Part shown: positions 11,749 to 23,241 of the stretch, in pieces
Position numbering within the stretch: the stretch's first letter is position 1
Layout of the letters: the number at the start of each line of letters is the position of its first letter
From: Neodidymelliopsis sp. IMI 364377
Taxonomy: Eukaryota; Ascomycota; Dothideomycetes; Pleosporales; Didymellaceae
Direction of reading: 5' to 3'
Assembly (NCBI GenBank): GCA_027946375.1
Contig: JAPEUT010000035.1
Coordinates: forward strand, 62,001 to 126,000
DNA: 64,000 nucleotides
Translations under genes and position numbers: made by a program
Notes under the pieces: model-generated
Databases searched by the model: none
What the model was told of the DNA's origin: nothing
What the model saw: only the letters and a program-made list of their open reading frames with translations

Positions 11749-12720
11749 TCAACCGCAGCTACCTTCATCGGCCTTTGGAGCAGTGCTCAGATCCTTGGGC
11801 AGATATTTGATACCTGTCTTCGGACAATTTCCCGAAGTCCCGGTAGGATTCACAGGAACAAAGTTGCCGTGTGCAACACCACCGCGGACGTTGAACGCAT
11901 ACTGAATTTGATTGAGCTCGCCGCTTGTGCAAGTCAGAATCGGTGTAGCCCCGAACTTTGCCTTGAGGGCGCTGGTGATGGCGGCATTGGTATAGGTTTT
12001 GCTGGAGCTGGGGGTGATGCCGGCATTAGAAAGCCACTGCGGGGTGTAAGCGGATGATGGATTTCTGCAGATGCCAATGCATACCTGGTAAGTGGGAAGA
12101 TCTTTGAACAACGTGATGGTGGTGTTCAGGAAGTCGATGAGTTCGTCCTCGGCCTTGTAGTTGGTGTAGCAGCTGGGGTTCAGTGTCGAGTAACAAGTTC
12201 CGTGTTTGCTCCACTCGTGTTCCCTGTGCATCCCATCAGCATGTGGTAGAGAGAAGAGCTAGATGTCGAAACAGCGGAAGCATACCAGAATGATTCGTCC
12301 TGGCCCTGGTAGTCTTTCCAGTAGGTCTTCATGTAACTAAGAATACTGGTCGCCCCTTTGTCCTGAAGCGTGCAGCTGATATCGGTGTACGCTCTCGAGC
12401 TGTCACATGACGACTTATACGTGCCGTCGCAGTTGTCGGGCCTGCAGGTGTGGTCAGTGTGTTGACCAAAGACTATCAAAAGCGAAGGATATCTACCACA
12501 AGCCATGGATGGTCCAGGAATTGGCCGGGCCAGTAGCAGGGCTAGAGTCCCAGAACTGAACCTGCAAGACCTGTCCCTGGGCCTCAGTGCAGCATGTGTT
12601 CTGGATGGTACCGGTACTCTGGCAGCTGAGCGGCGCTGATGCCGGGCATGCCGATGCGGCAGCAATGGCTGAACCGACAAGCGAGCCAAGGGCAATCAAA
12701 GAAGACACGAAAGAAGCCAT
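11749..12720 (-). CDS. Secreted ribonuclease T2
   Basis: Four exons (introns 12442-12496, 12224-12285 and 12037-12084) give a 268-residue RNase T2, an endoribonuclease that cleaves RNA via 2',3'-cyclic phosphate intermediates, usually secreted or vacuolar. ATG 12720 starts a signal peptide (about 1-21, ending AIAA). Both active-site boxes are intact: CAS I SWTIHGLWP with His72 and CAS II FWEHEWSKHGTC with Glu130 and His134, the second only after splicing. There are many cysteines, as usual for this family. The third intron is 48 bp and in frame: retention would insert 16 residues, but excision gives the family-typical TYQWLSNAGI junction. Residues after the core (to SCG) match a short-tailed fungal T2 enzyme. 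Confidence 0.95.
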
Positions 12721-12768
12721 GTAGGATGTGTAGATCAAAGCTTGGATTTCTTGGCTGGAATCCTTCGT

Positions 12769-12776
12769 CTTATATA
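12769..12776 (-). promoter_or_regulatory. TATA box of RNase T2 gene
   Basis: Minus-strand TATATAAG lies about 50 bp upstream of ATG 12720. Confidence 0.55.
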
Positions 12777-13419
12777 CATCCACAGCCGCCTCTAAGAGAC
12801 TGTCTGTCTGTAGTACGTACAATGATCACCTCGGCGGCATAGCTCTCAACGGAAGGTATATGAGCACCGCAGGTGTGATTGGCTACACTAAGATACGTGC
12901 CTTCTACATTGGGAGTAGCGCATCGATAATGCTTGGCACGTTTACGTTTGATAGGATAGATAACAAGCGACTATGAGCCGTGCCCGGTCGATCCTCCGGG
13001 TGATAGCGAAAATACCATTATGCTTGCTGGACCGCAGCATGCCTCTGCCGGTACTGTACTGGCGTGTTGCAACACGCTACCAGATCTTACCATCTTTTTT
13101 AGAACAATACTGGGCTTTTTTGGAACTGAACCACATTCCCTTTTGTATGGTTGCAGGGTGCGGACAACCCTAAGCGTTGCGATCGTCGCGCAATACCAAA
13201 CTTTCAAATTGCACCTATTCCAGGGGTCGGAGACAATTAGCCAGTCGCGTATAGTCGCCTTCCTCATTAGTACTTGTGTGCTCGTTTGTATATCTGACAC
13301 GCGATAACGCGGGAGACATGAAGTGTGTCGCAGCTGTTTCTTCCACCCTACATCGCATGGGTCATTCAGCCAGTTCTTCTTTCGTCAAGTTCTCGTTTTT
13401 CGGTCGATTTGAAAGAGTG
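12777..13419. other. Divergent promoter region RNase T2 / PNGase A
   Basis: About 0.6 kb between two divergently transcribed secreted-hydrolase genes. The open frame of the PNGase gene extends into it (to 13276) but without conserved sequence. Confidence 0.5.
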
Positions 13420-15129
13420 ATGCAGTTTCTATTGTTACCTGCTGCCGTTGTGCTGTTGCAAGTAGTAGGCGCACATGGGTCACCACCGGAAAAGACGCTT
13501 AAGTTTGCAGATGTCTCCCACGCTGCAACAATTCCAGCTGGACCCTTGGACGTTATTCAACTCTACAAGCCCTTGTCTATTCCTGAGTCGAAAGAATGCA
13601 ACGTGCAGCAGACTTTGATGGAATATACGTTCGCAAGCTCCTATGGCGTGCCATATACTGGAAAGTATACGCCACCTACCTGCGACTTCAACAGCGTCAT
13701 TATTGAATGGACTGTCACTGTCAGTGGCCGTCAATTTGACCGGCTTGCCGAAATGTACCTCGGCGACATCGAAGTCTGGCGTACCTCCACAGCAGAGCCG
13801 ACGGCTTCGGGTATTGTGTTCAGATATCAAAAAGATCTCAGCATGTATCTTAGCCTCTGGAATTCGCCACAAGACCTCATATTCAGCCTGAACAATGTGT
13901 ATGATTCAACGTACACCGGAGCTTTCAATACGACGTTGACTGCAACCTTTTCTTACGACTCGACTGAACCGCAGCACGCTGATACAATTCTACCAATTTC
14001 ACCAAGGTTGGGTTCTGTTGGTGCACCTAGTATATTCACATTACCTGGAGACGATGCAACCGTCGAGCAAATCCTCCCACTCAACGTTACTCACGCTACG
14101 GTTTCCATAGCTGCTACGGGCCAGAGCAACGAGGAATTCTGGTACACCAACGCTCTTCAATCCGACATTCATACTTTTGACTCAACTGTTGGAACTCTCA
14201 TCGGGTACGGTCCTTTCCGTGAGGTGCAGCTCTTTATCGATGGACTCATGGCTGGAGTGGCTTGGCCCTTTCCCATCATTTTCACTGGAGGTATCGCACC
14301 CGGCTTCTGGAGACCTATCGTCGGCATTGATGCGTATGATTTACGTGACTATGAGATTGACATTACTCCGTTTCTGCCCTATCTTCTGGATGGAAAACCG
14401 CACTCCTTCAGTATCAAGGTGGTGGGCATTGACGACAATGGTGGCAATGGACTGGGTAGTCTTTCAGAAGATAGCATCAACAGTTACTGGCTTGTGTCGG
14501 GCAAGCTGTTTCTCTTCTACGGCTCAGAGTCGTACAACGGCACACACGAAGCTCCTATCATCTCGACCGCACCCCTAGTACACACGACTTCCTCTTTCAC
14601 TGCCAGCAATGGCACCAACCAAACTCTTTCTTACGGTGTGACGGCCAAGCGGACCTACACAGCAAAATCTTCCTTTGGTAGCTGGACACAGAGTCTTGAC
14701 TACACAAACACTGGCTATCTAGGCGAGCAGGGATTGTTCCAGCAAAACATCCAGCGCACCGCCGGCACCTCGGCCGCCATCCTGAAAAGCGCTCCAGACT
14801 TCAGTAACACACTCAGTTACACCTACCCCATAACAGTCAACACAACCTATACCTTTTCTGGCTCCAACACCACGATCGATGCCACTCTTGATCGTGGATT
14901 GAAGATCTCGTCCTCAGGTAGACCGGACCTGTCCACGTTCACCTTAGTCAGTGGACCTATGGCTTTGGACACCAGGCAGATTGGACTTGCATCGTATTCC
15001 AACAAGCCCAACAACAGTTACTCGTACGGTGATATGGATCAAGTGTTTGACGAGTGGAGCTACGGCACAACTTACTCAAGACATGTCAAGAGTAGTAATC
15101 TGACTATCGTCTATGACAAGCCAAATTAG
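13420..15129 (+). CDS. Peptide-N4-(N-acetyl-beta-glucosaminyl)asparagine amidase A
   Basis: Intronless, 569 residues from ATG 13420, which gives a strong signal peptide (MQFLLLP..., hydrophobic to about residue 19). Earlier in-frame starts would bury it behind a Ser/Arg-rich leader. The N-terminal region is the PNGase A domain: motifs such as YGVPYTGKYTPPTC, a VTVSGRQFDRLAEMYLGD strand and EVWRTSTAEPT are strongly conserved in this family. The rest continues as the second beta-sandwich with several N-glycosylation sequons. Known family role: removal of N-glycans from (glyco)peptides, leaving Asp. Secreted or vacuolar action is inferred from the signal. The enzyme shares its upstream region with the divergently read RNase T2 gene. 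Confidence 0.92.
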   Translation: MQFLLLPAAVVLLQVVGAHGSPPEKTLKFADVSHAATIPAGPLDVIQLYKPLSIPESKECNVQQTLMEYTFASSYGVPYTGKYTPPTCDFNSVIIEWTVTVSGRQFDRLAEMYLGDIEVWRTSTAEPTASGIVFRYQKDLSMYLSLWNSPQDLIFSLNNVYDSTYTGAFNTTLTATFSYDSTEPQHADTILPISPRLGSVGAPSIFTLPGDDATVEQILPLNVTHATVSIAATGQSNEEFWYTNALQSDIHTFDSTVGTLIGYGPFREVQLFIDGLMAGVAWPFPIIFTGGIAPGFWRPIVGIDAYDLRDYEIDITPFLPYLLDGKPHSFSIKVVGIDDNGGNGLGSLSEDSINSYWLVSGKLFLFYGSESYNGTHEAPIISTAPLVHTTSSFTASNGTNQTLSYGVTAKRTYTAKSSFGSWTQSLDYTNTGYLGEQGLFQQNIQRTAGTSAAILKSAPDFSNTLSYTYPITVNTTYTFSGSNTTIDATLDRGLKISSSGRPDLSTFTLVSGPMALDTRQIGLASYSNKPNNSYSYGDMDQVFDEWSYGTTYSRHVKSSNLTIVYDKPN

Positions 15130-17132
15130 ACAATCAAGGAGACCGAACCTTGTTTGCATGTTGAATAGATTTACATCTACCATTCGATAAATTACTACTT
15201 CTCGGCTCGATCGCTAGTCGTGGTTGTGACAGAAGTTCCGGAATTTATTTGCCAACAAAATGTGAACACAACGGATTAAAGTAGGTTCTGAGCCCGTGTT
15301 TAGCGGCCACGAATCTTTTACCTCTATGAATAGTTTCATCACCTTTCCGCCCTATGAATTGGCTTGAGAACTATTGTCCTGTACCATTGTCTTTGTCGCG
15401 AAGATATGAGATAAGTTAGACAGTCCCTAAACAGAGGAAAGGTGGCTGCTGCTTGGAACAAAGCGCACTTACTCCGCAAGATGAGGTTGATGAAAGCCGC
15501 CATACTGTAATTGATGCCATGACTTTGTTAAGACAGAACCCAGCTGTGTTGTATGCTGACCAATTGCTTCTCGGATGCTCAGGGGGTTACCGGAGACAAC
15601 GATTGCGTACAGTCATGTGGTTTTTCACGGCTATGTATTGGATGTCACAGCGTAGGATAGAATGAGTCACAATGACCACGAGTTACCAAAGCGTCCTTCT
15701 ATTGAATACACAGAACTCCTACTCTGATATCACGTAGCGGAGGCTATCTGACAGGAGCGTTGTGCAGCCTGATCGTGCAATCCGGTCGAGCGCTCGGCGA
15801 AGCGCCTCAGGTCATGCTCGTAGTGCCAGTAAATACCGAGCATTCCATCAACCTGTGACTCTTCCTGGTTGCAGACACCGTACACCTTGCGCTCTGATCG
15901 ACGATTATGACGCGACGTTCATCATGAGTCTTTGCACCGCTCTTTGAGCCAAACCGACTCCTTGTTAGCTAACACGAGACAAATTTGCAGTAATTGTGTC
16001 AAGATAAGGTGACGACTGGTAGCTGAGGGAGCTGAACGATCAGCCTTGCTGGCGCGTGTCCATTGCTTCCTGACAGCTGGTGAATCCCATCTGTGGGGTA
16101 TACCGGCGCTTATTAGCGTTACGCGGCCGAGGATAGACTTTTCCATCTAACCAATCAGATCAGTGGCGGGGGTCCATTCGCGGCAGACCCGTAGTGTCGG
16201 GTACTTCCGCTCGCGAAAAAGGCCATGCTTCAAATAAGGGGTAAACTCGCAGCCGAGTAAGTAGATGATACAAGTCTCCCAATACAACTCTATGATATGT
16301 GAGGTTGAAAAAATCCCAGTACCCGAAAAGGCGTGATACCCTTGACCGTGACGATGCTGAGCTTCACGTGATGACGCGACACGAACCTCAATTCTTTCTC
16401 AGCCATCCGGTAAACACATTAATATCATCGAATTCGACCTCCCCAATACCCAACTTATGCAATCCTGTATCTGTCTCAACGCCGCCTAACTGTCCTCGCG
16501 CACCGTTCGCTTGATCTAGTCCACCATCCTCGTGAAGTTCACATGCTTTCAAAGTTCATCAAACTTGACGCCTCGCTCGGGCTCGGCTCCGGTTCAGCGC
16601 TTAAGTAGTTCTCTGCCGTTATTGGGGTGGTTCTCGTACACGCACTACCAAAGATGACACAGTAGGGCAGTAGTGGATGTATGCGACTTGTTACTGAAAC
16701 AATTGAGCCAGGACTGCTCGCAATTTAGCCTGGGAGGGAGGGTTCTCTCGTAGCTAGTCGCTGCAAGGAATGGAATTCTATGTGTGATATGCCAGAAACG
16801 ACGGGAGCTGGTTATTCAACAATACTGTACTAAATTAATTACCTTGCTCCATAAACCCCTCTATCTTTGTCATGTTGGATGCCGATCATGCACGGTGTGC
16901 CCAGCAAGCAAGCGACTGTCACACTCAGAACTGAGGGTCCCTTTCATGGCTTCAAACGGAACACATCTTCGTGCTGTGAAACGAGTCGATGCGTGTTGAT
17001 TGGTTGAGACGCATGTTACATTCCACATACGCGCCGCGACCCCGCATCTCGCAACCATCAAGTGCGGAGTAACTCAGGCAGACAACAGTGTCAACCCTCC
17101 ATATCTCTAGGCTCAGACACTCGTATACCAGA
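15130..17132. other. Intergenic, about 2 kb, no gene seen
   Basis: Only short frames without motifs. The right end carries the promoter of the membrane-protein gene starting at 17133. No repeat structure was obvious by eye. Confidence 0.45.
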
Positions 17133-19445
17133 ATGAAGATGAAGTTGTTAAACACGTGGTGTGTGCTATCGACGATCGGAAGCGCGGAAGGTATGTTGCC
17201 TTGGACAGTCTCTTGAGTCGTTAACGCTAAGACAGTGGAAGTGCTCCGTTCCGATCAGATCGGGACTGGAGATGAGAGCCACTCTTTCTCTCCCTTGGTC
17301 AACCGCAATGGCTGGGTGAACCCGGAGGATCTGGCTCCAATGCCACAGTGTATCGCTCAGCAGGATCAATCCGCATGGCTGAATGCCATGACCAGATGCA
17401 CACACAGACAGTGTACTCGACACTTTGGAGTGATCTGCACTCATCACCAATGGCTCACTCAGCTCAGTTGCCTTAGTACCGAGTTCTCTCCTGACGTTAT
17501 CAAACAGTATTTTCCGTTTTGCAGTCGATCGGTACTCGCCAAAGCGCAACTCTTCCAATGGATACAAACTATTACAGGCCGAACGTGGCTCATCAATGTC
17601 GGCGACGCCCATGGACTACAACATCCGTCCCCATTCTCTCTGACAAGAGGCTATGCGGCTGTTGGGGTGACTGACAAGGCACCAACGTGCCTAACGGAGT
17701 CCATCATTGAGTCGACCGTAGAGCCGTTTTACCATGCTTTGGCATCTTGTAGCTTCACATCCGACACTCGACATCTTGGGAATGTCGCTCGTCCGTGGGA
17801 GTACCGAGAATCGCAAGGGTCCATCGTCGCATTGGATTCCGAGACAGCTGGTTACGACCTAACGCTGCGCAGGATAGCATGGGGCGACTACTTCGACAAG
17901 CGGTGTTTTTGCCAGATAGTCGGTACAAATACGAAGACAAAACCTTGCTTAGGGCGAGGATTGGATTCAACGAGGGAACGTCTTTGGTTGAACGCTACGT
18001 GTGGACCGGCATCCCTGCCGGTTGACTGGATGGACGGACTTCAGACCACGACGTTTGCATACATACCTACAGAAAATTGGCGTTGGCCTGAATGTGTCGC
18101 TGCCATGCCGGATAGAGTGACAAGGCTCGTCGACCAATGTACAGATGATGCTTGCGAGCCTGATTCGGATGGTTACTGCAGTGTCAAACCTGCGATTGAC
18201 AGAGCCTGCTTCTGCCGTACTGTAAGTTACGACAGTTGCAAAGGACCATGCCATGTCTTTGAGGCTCGGGAAGACTTTTTGAATTGGCTGCATAGTCTAT
18301 GTGGTGACGTCGCTGGATGGCATGGCCTACCGAACCATTGGCGTCAGCTAGCAGCTCCTACCTCGACTGAGATGATTCCATGGCGATGGAAGCTCATGCC
18401 TTCCCATCACCACTCAAAAACCTCGAGCACGTGTGCCTCCACCGATTGGAAGCTTGGATCCGTCATTCTAATCAACGTAGCTACATCGATCGTAGCTTTG
18501 CACACCTGGAGGCCTAAATGTCATCACGTGTACCCAGAATTGTGGTTTGTCCATGGGCTGGCAATTGCTGCTTTGCAGATCTCCGCGAACTGGATCAACG
18601 CAGCTCTAGTTCAAGCATCCGCTGGGTACGAAGCCATTTCTATTGTTGAACTTACGTTCCTGTGGTGCTCGATGCCGCGACTCACCTGGCTCACATTACT
18701 ATTGGTCCTTATTCGGTCTTCCAGTAAAACATCACCCTATACGATTGCGTCACATTTGTTTTCGGAAACAATTTTGCAGATCTTATCGGCCTTTCCCATG
18801 ATTGAGACTATTGATTACGGTCGAGAACACGGATTTTACAGTCATGGCATGGCGAGACTTGAGGCAGCGCCAGCAGCACGTTTCATATACATTGGAGCAA
18901 CGATGTGGCTCGTTGTCATCGTTTTGACCTTAGCTCTTCTCTTGCAAGCTGCACGCGGACTTATTGCTCAGCCTGAGTCACGAATGAGCGAAACATCAGT
19001 GCCGATAATCACTGAACAAATGATGGATCCAGCTAACAAGCAGTTGACCAAAACGGAGAACAATTCGGCGCCCTGTCGTCGAGAAAGACGCTACGACTCC
19101 GAAGAAACGCCATTGAAACGTGGTCATGGTCAGAATTCTACGAACTATGGTGCCGTCCATACCGAAAACGGTGGCAACTCCATCACTCAAACTCAAAGAG
19201 AACTTCCAAGATTAACATTGATCGCAATTACAAGCATGCTCCTTCTTTGGATTGCTCAGTGGACGTTCTGGGTCGGTTTCATAGACCTTAGCTTGGAACG
19301 GTATGTACTGCTGTGTAGATGCATTGTCATAGTCCAGCTAACCTCGTCAAGGTATTGTCCCCCTGAACTTGAGCTTCTCACGTGTATTTGGATCACAGCT
19401 TCTGTGGCAGCCACTGTTGTTGCAATGATGCCGCGAGTCAAGTAG
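17133..19445 (+). CDS. Multi-pass membrane protein with Cys-rich ectodomain
   Basis: A 58-bp first exon (17133-17190), intron 17191-17235, a long exon, and a 51-bp intron 19301-19351 with a GCTAAC branch site give 738 residues. The first exon supplies a signal-like N terminus. Residues about 20-400 form a putative extracellular part with many cysteines, often in CxC or Cx3-4C spacing, arranged as what look like repeated units (CFCQIV and CFCRTV occur in two similar contexts, about 90-100 residues apart). About seven hydrophobic segments follow (from about 410), interrupted by a Ser/Glu/Arg-rich loop of about 75 residues. The last intron is in frame; removing it avoids a second Arg-Tyr. I do not recognise a named family; receptor or sensor is only a guess. 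Confidence 0.75.
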
Positions 19446-19662
19446 AGTTTCTATGCAGAAAGCGGAGCCATCCATTTTTAACATTGGCTCGGAGGATAGT
19501 ATGTCTGGCATTCACATGATGCGTTTTGCTGAAGAACGATAGTCCCGACCAGCGTAGTTGCAGCGGAAGGATAGAACTCGATAGCACAGTACACCTATGT
19601 TCTGATTCATAGAAAGGTTTTCACGCTATACTATCCCTCTTCCAGTTTACCGATACTTTGTC
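19446..19662. other. Intergenic
   Basis: 3' flank of the membrane-protein gene; nothing else seen. Confidence 0.5.
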
Positions 19663-19878
19663 CTATGCGGTAACAACTGTGAATTCAGTGAGCGCATAGA
19701 TGTATCCCATAGCTTGAAGCATTTTCCTAATCTCTTTGAGACATGCGTCCGGCATAATGCGCAGACAATAAACCCATAGAAACTGCTCACCGAGCTGGTT
19801 GAACAGACGCATGGTATCGCGGATTGCCTGAGGGACCTTCCCTTCTAATCCGCTGTTCTTGATCAAAGAAACATCCAA
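19663..19878 (-). pseudogene. HET-domain relic
   Basis: This minus-strand frame reads like one core block of a HET (heterokaryon incompatibility) domain: VPQAIRDTMRLFNQLGEQF, then LWVYCLRI, an Asp/Lys-rich helix, and IYALTEFTVVTA. In intact proteins these correspond to P..I.DAM....LG.RYLW.D.LCI, QM..IY and LTI.AA. Differences at key places (LWVY for LWVD, and no YVALSYVWG block upstream) and stops on both sides indicate a decayed fragment. HET proteins trigger allorecognition cell death in fungi. The match is from family knowledge, not a search. Confidence 0.65.
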
Positions 19879-20542
19879 GCCAACTTAGCTTGTCGATGTT
19901 GAGGGATGATTTCTTAAAATGCTCGACATGACTAGCTTAGAAGGTGTTAGGCTCTGCAACTGGTTCGTTGGAAGAGACTTTTCACAGTGAATTCCTGCGG
20001 CGCTCAGGCGGCACAGCTTATACCTGAATGCAAATACACATTTTCTAGAGCCTCCAATCGTTGATCAAGGAACGGGGTGGCACCATAGAGGATACGGATC
20101 TGGCCTATGGATGGAGTAGCGGAGCGCGCGCCATCAGCAGTCAGCACATCAGCGCCTAGCATGTTACACGTACCGCCCAACGACGAGCGTCCCATTTGAC
20201 TCCGAAAGGCGCACCTCTCACCCAACGTGCCCGCGCTCGTGTTCAATGTCGACAGCTCACTGGCACACGCCCGTGGAGCGTTCGGGCGTTGCGTGAGCCA
20301 CATCTTGTAAGGTAAACAAGCGCAAATTCGAGAACGACCTTTGCTTGCGTGGTCCAGCGTGTTAGTGTTGCACGGCGTTGAGTTGACCCCATTCCTTCCA
20401 TCTCAATTTCGCATATGTTCCTCATTCCTGCTGCTGCATTCTTCATCCGGTGGAAAAAAACAAAGCCCATTTCACCTCCATGTTTGAACGTGCTGATCGA
20501 TAGGCCTTATCCACAAATCAGTCGTGTTTCCTTGGCGCAGCC
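19879..20542. other. Intergenic upstream of BTB gene
   Basis: No HET N-terminal block or other gene could be read here. It may hold a short first exon of the BTB gene: a CAG acceptor occurs near 20521, in frame with the BTB reading frame. Confidence 0.4.
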
Positions 20543-21235
20543 ATGTATACCACAATTCGAACTTCACAGCAATCCTTTACTACAAACCCAGAGCAATGGC
20601 TGGGCAAGAGTGCATATTTCGATAAGCTTTTCTCCGGAAAATGGGCCGACAAACAAGAGGATGGCTCATACTTCATTGAGACTGACGCCCGCATCTTTGA
20701 ACATATCCTTCGATATCTCCGCACCGGTGTCCTTCCAGTCTTTTATGATAGGGTAGAGGGACATAACTTCCCACTTTATCAGGCCCTCCTAGAAGAGTCA
20801 ATGTATTTCGCAATCGACAGGCTGCAAAGATGGTTGTGTGAGCGAAAATACTTAGACGCTGTCAAATTCCATTACTCCGCTATCGAGACGCAAGATCGGG
20901 GTTCTTATCGAAAACACACTACAACCGATACCGAAGGCCATCAGTTCATGGTGGAGGATCGCTTTGTCGAGATTACAACAAACGGTAACGTCAAGATCAC
21001 CATGGTGCCCATAGTAGTACAGAAGAACGCATTCTATTGCCCAAACGGAATACATGGCAAAAGTACCCAAGACATTTGCGGGAGCTGCTTCTGGCAGGCG
21101 AGAAATAACAACGCCCTTGGTTATGGTGGGTGGAAAAGTGAGGAGCAACTCAAGTGGTGTATTGTGCGAGAAGTAGTCATTTTTGACCATAATCTTTGCG
21201 TGGAGGCGTTTTTAGGAGGCGATGCAGCTCACTAG
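20543..21235 (+). CDS. BTB/POZ (T1/KCTD-type) domain protein
   Basis: A 230-residue frame from ATG 20543. The N-terminal 95 residues fit a T1-type BTB fold: YTTIRTSQQSF, SAYFDKLFSGKW, YFIETDARIFEHILRYLRTG, then a helix with YQALLEESMYFAIDRLQRWL. These domains mediate oligomerisation and often link substrates to Cullin-3 ubiquitin ligases. The first strand (LNVGG in family members) is missing from this start; reading upstream gives FLGAAM in frame, so a short 5' exon spliced near 20521 is likely, but its donor could not be fixed. The C-terminal half (about 100-230) has several Cys and Trp residues and no recognised domain. Confidence 0.78.
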   Translation: MYTTIRTSQQSFTTNPEQWLGKSAYFDKLFSGKWADKQEDGSYFIETDARIFEHILRYLRTGVLPVFYDRVEGHNFPLYQALLEESMYFAIDRLQRWLCERKYLDAVKFHYSAIETQDRGSYRKHTTTDTEGHQFMVEDRFVEITTNGNVKITMVPIVVQKNAFYCPNGIHGKSTQDICGSCFWQARNNNALGYGGWKSEEQLKWCIVREVVIFDHNLCVEAFLGGDAAH

Positions 21236-21925
21236 GGCATTATCTTTGACTTTTAGTACGATTGATAGTAGCGGGTCAAACTAAATGCTTCCTAGCGGCG
21301 ATTACGCTTGCAGAGTATGGACAGCTATGCTTTTTAATTATCATTTTAATTAGACCCTAGTCATGTGTTTAGACTTTTCTTTCTTGATGACAATACTCGT
21401 TCCCTTACTAATAACAATGATCAGCCTTTTTAGTTCTAGTCTGGCGGCTCTTCTTTAGTCTGCTCTGCATCTTATCTTATAAGAACTAATTACGTTGGGC
21501 CAAACGACTGGGTACCAAGCTGATGTGTGAGCATATGGATAGCAAAGGTTTCATCCCGAAGCGCTGCAGCACCGTCCAGTACCATTGAAACAGTCCAAGA
21601 ACATCCCTAGTTGCGACAGAATAATCTTAAAGTTGGGTATGAACATGTGCTGACATATGAGCACTTAAAAACACTTGCTACTAGTGCGTCCATGCCTTTA
21701 GGCCTCTTTATGTACGCAACACCTCGCGACCACACCCTCATTGTTGTCTTACGGACGCCGAACATTGTATACGTCAAGATTGGCCGATAGTGCGACAGCA
21801 AGGGCAACATGTTGCATGGGCCCGCTCATGCCAAATGCTCATGTACCATAGGTACACTGTATGCAAAGAAGAGGCAAGCGAATCCAAGGCCCACACTCAT
21901 CTAACATACTTCAGATATGTGCACC
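21236..21925. other. AT-rich intergenic stretch
   Basis: Immediately after the BTB gene, about 21310-21500 is rich in AT and poly-T/TTAATTA motifs, unlike the surrounding coding DNA. It may be an eroded, possibly RIP-affected repeat. No gene seen. Confidence 0.4.
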
Positions 21926-22420
21926 TCACAGTACGCCCTTTTCAAGATCCTTGTCTTGGACCAATAAGGCACGATACAAACACCACTCCTTGTTTACTTT
22001 CCAGATCTCACTTAGCGTTTGACCCCGGCAATCCTCAACTTCATCGTTTGCAGTTTTGTACCGAGAAATCGATCCCAGTATTCCATCTGCTGACTGTAAT
22101 TCCGATTGAGTTAGTTGTGGAGGCCATCTAGCACGGTCCAGAAGACTCCAAGACGCACATACTCGCCTTGGGCTTTGGAAGTAGGCTCTAATACCAATCC
22201 CTCGATCATCTTCGGCGATAGTCCAGCTTGTACAGACAGGCAAATGATAAACAGTGCCACCGCATGGCACAAGGGTATGGTCTGACACAATGACTGCCCC
22301 AACACTGCCTACATCGTCGTGCAGCTCTATATTGTTGCTGAAGGAACGATCGGGCGGGTAAAGAAGTCGCATTGTTAGGCGCGTCATTGGACCGGTTACG
22401 GTCAATCTGACGGCCGTCAT
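21926..22420 (-). CDS. Hypothetical protein, 164 aa (weak)
   Basis: ATG-led intronless frame with fairly ordinary fungal codon use. The protein has a mixed hydrophobic N-terminal half and a charged C-terminal half (with KVNKEW near the end). I recognise no family, signal peptide or membrane segment. It is listed because the open frame is long for its position, but it could be spurious. Confidence 0.25.
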   Translation of the reverse strand: MTAVRLTVTGPMTRLTMRLLYPPDRSFSNNIELHDDVGSVGAVIVSDHTLVPCGGTVYHLPVCTSWTIAEDDRGIGIRAYFQSPRRVCASWSLLDRARWPPQLTQSELQSADGILGSISRYKTANDEVEDCRGQTLSEIWKVNKEWCLYRALLVQDKDLEKGVL

Positions 22421-23241
22421 GCGACCATAGCTTTCGGACGTGGCGTGGGAAACAGTGATTCAATGAACACTAACCACGGGCGTTGCTCCTTTTCTTTCAC
22501 CGGGCATACTGTGGTGAACTGGTTGACGAGCTTCGTAGGGAACAAATGGTCCGTTGGATGACGTCCATGACCACGACGGAGCTCTCCATTCTTGTTGGGC
22601 GACTGGGCGGTGAGACAGCCGCCAGAGCCAATTGGAAGGTAGCCTCTGCTTCCACAGCCCAGCGACGTATTCGTTTAGCGTTCTAACTTGCCTTGCTATG
22701 GCTGAGATTGCAACGAGCTTATCTTTGGTCGGGAAAGTGAGCTTGCTCTTTGTGTAGTAAGAGAGAGCTCTTGACTATAACTCATGTCTTTCATTGTTAG
22801 AGTCCCAGTCAATGAGAAACAGACCATGACTCAGTTGGGTTGCTTGCAGCTTTGCACCACGAAGTGTACCACCTGTATCGTGGACATAAGGTGGAATACG
22901 CACAGGAAATGTGGTACAAGCTTGTACTTCATCACATTCCTAGAAGAGTTCCCCGTAGGCAAAATGAAGAATTCCAGGAGCCAAAAGCATCTCCTGCACC
23001 ACTCAGGCGCCTTAACGATCGTGAACTATGAGTGTGCATACGGCCGCACCCCACGCGGACCACGGCGCCGGATGAGGCTGTTGAAACAGGCGCAATCTCG
23101 ACATAACGCCGGGTTCCTCGCCATGTCTTGCGTCAGCTCGTCGTCGAAATCGCATTGGGTTACTCTTAGATAATACTCAGTTGTGCCGGCTGGTGGTAGG
23201 TCCATTGTTGTCTAGCTTGAGAGCTAGTAGCTGTAGTAGTG
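22421..23241. other. Intergenic, no supported gene
   Basis: Several overlapping short frames, none with a motif. A CTAG-rich segment near 23210-23280 is compositionally odd. Confidence 0.4.
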
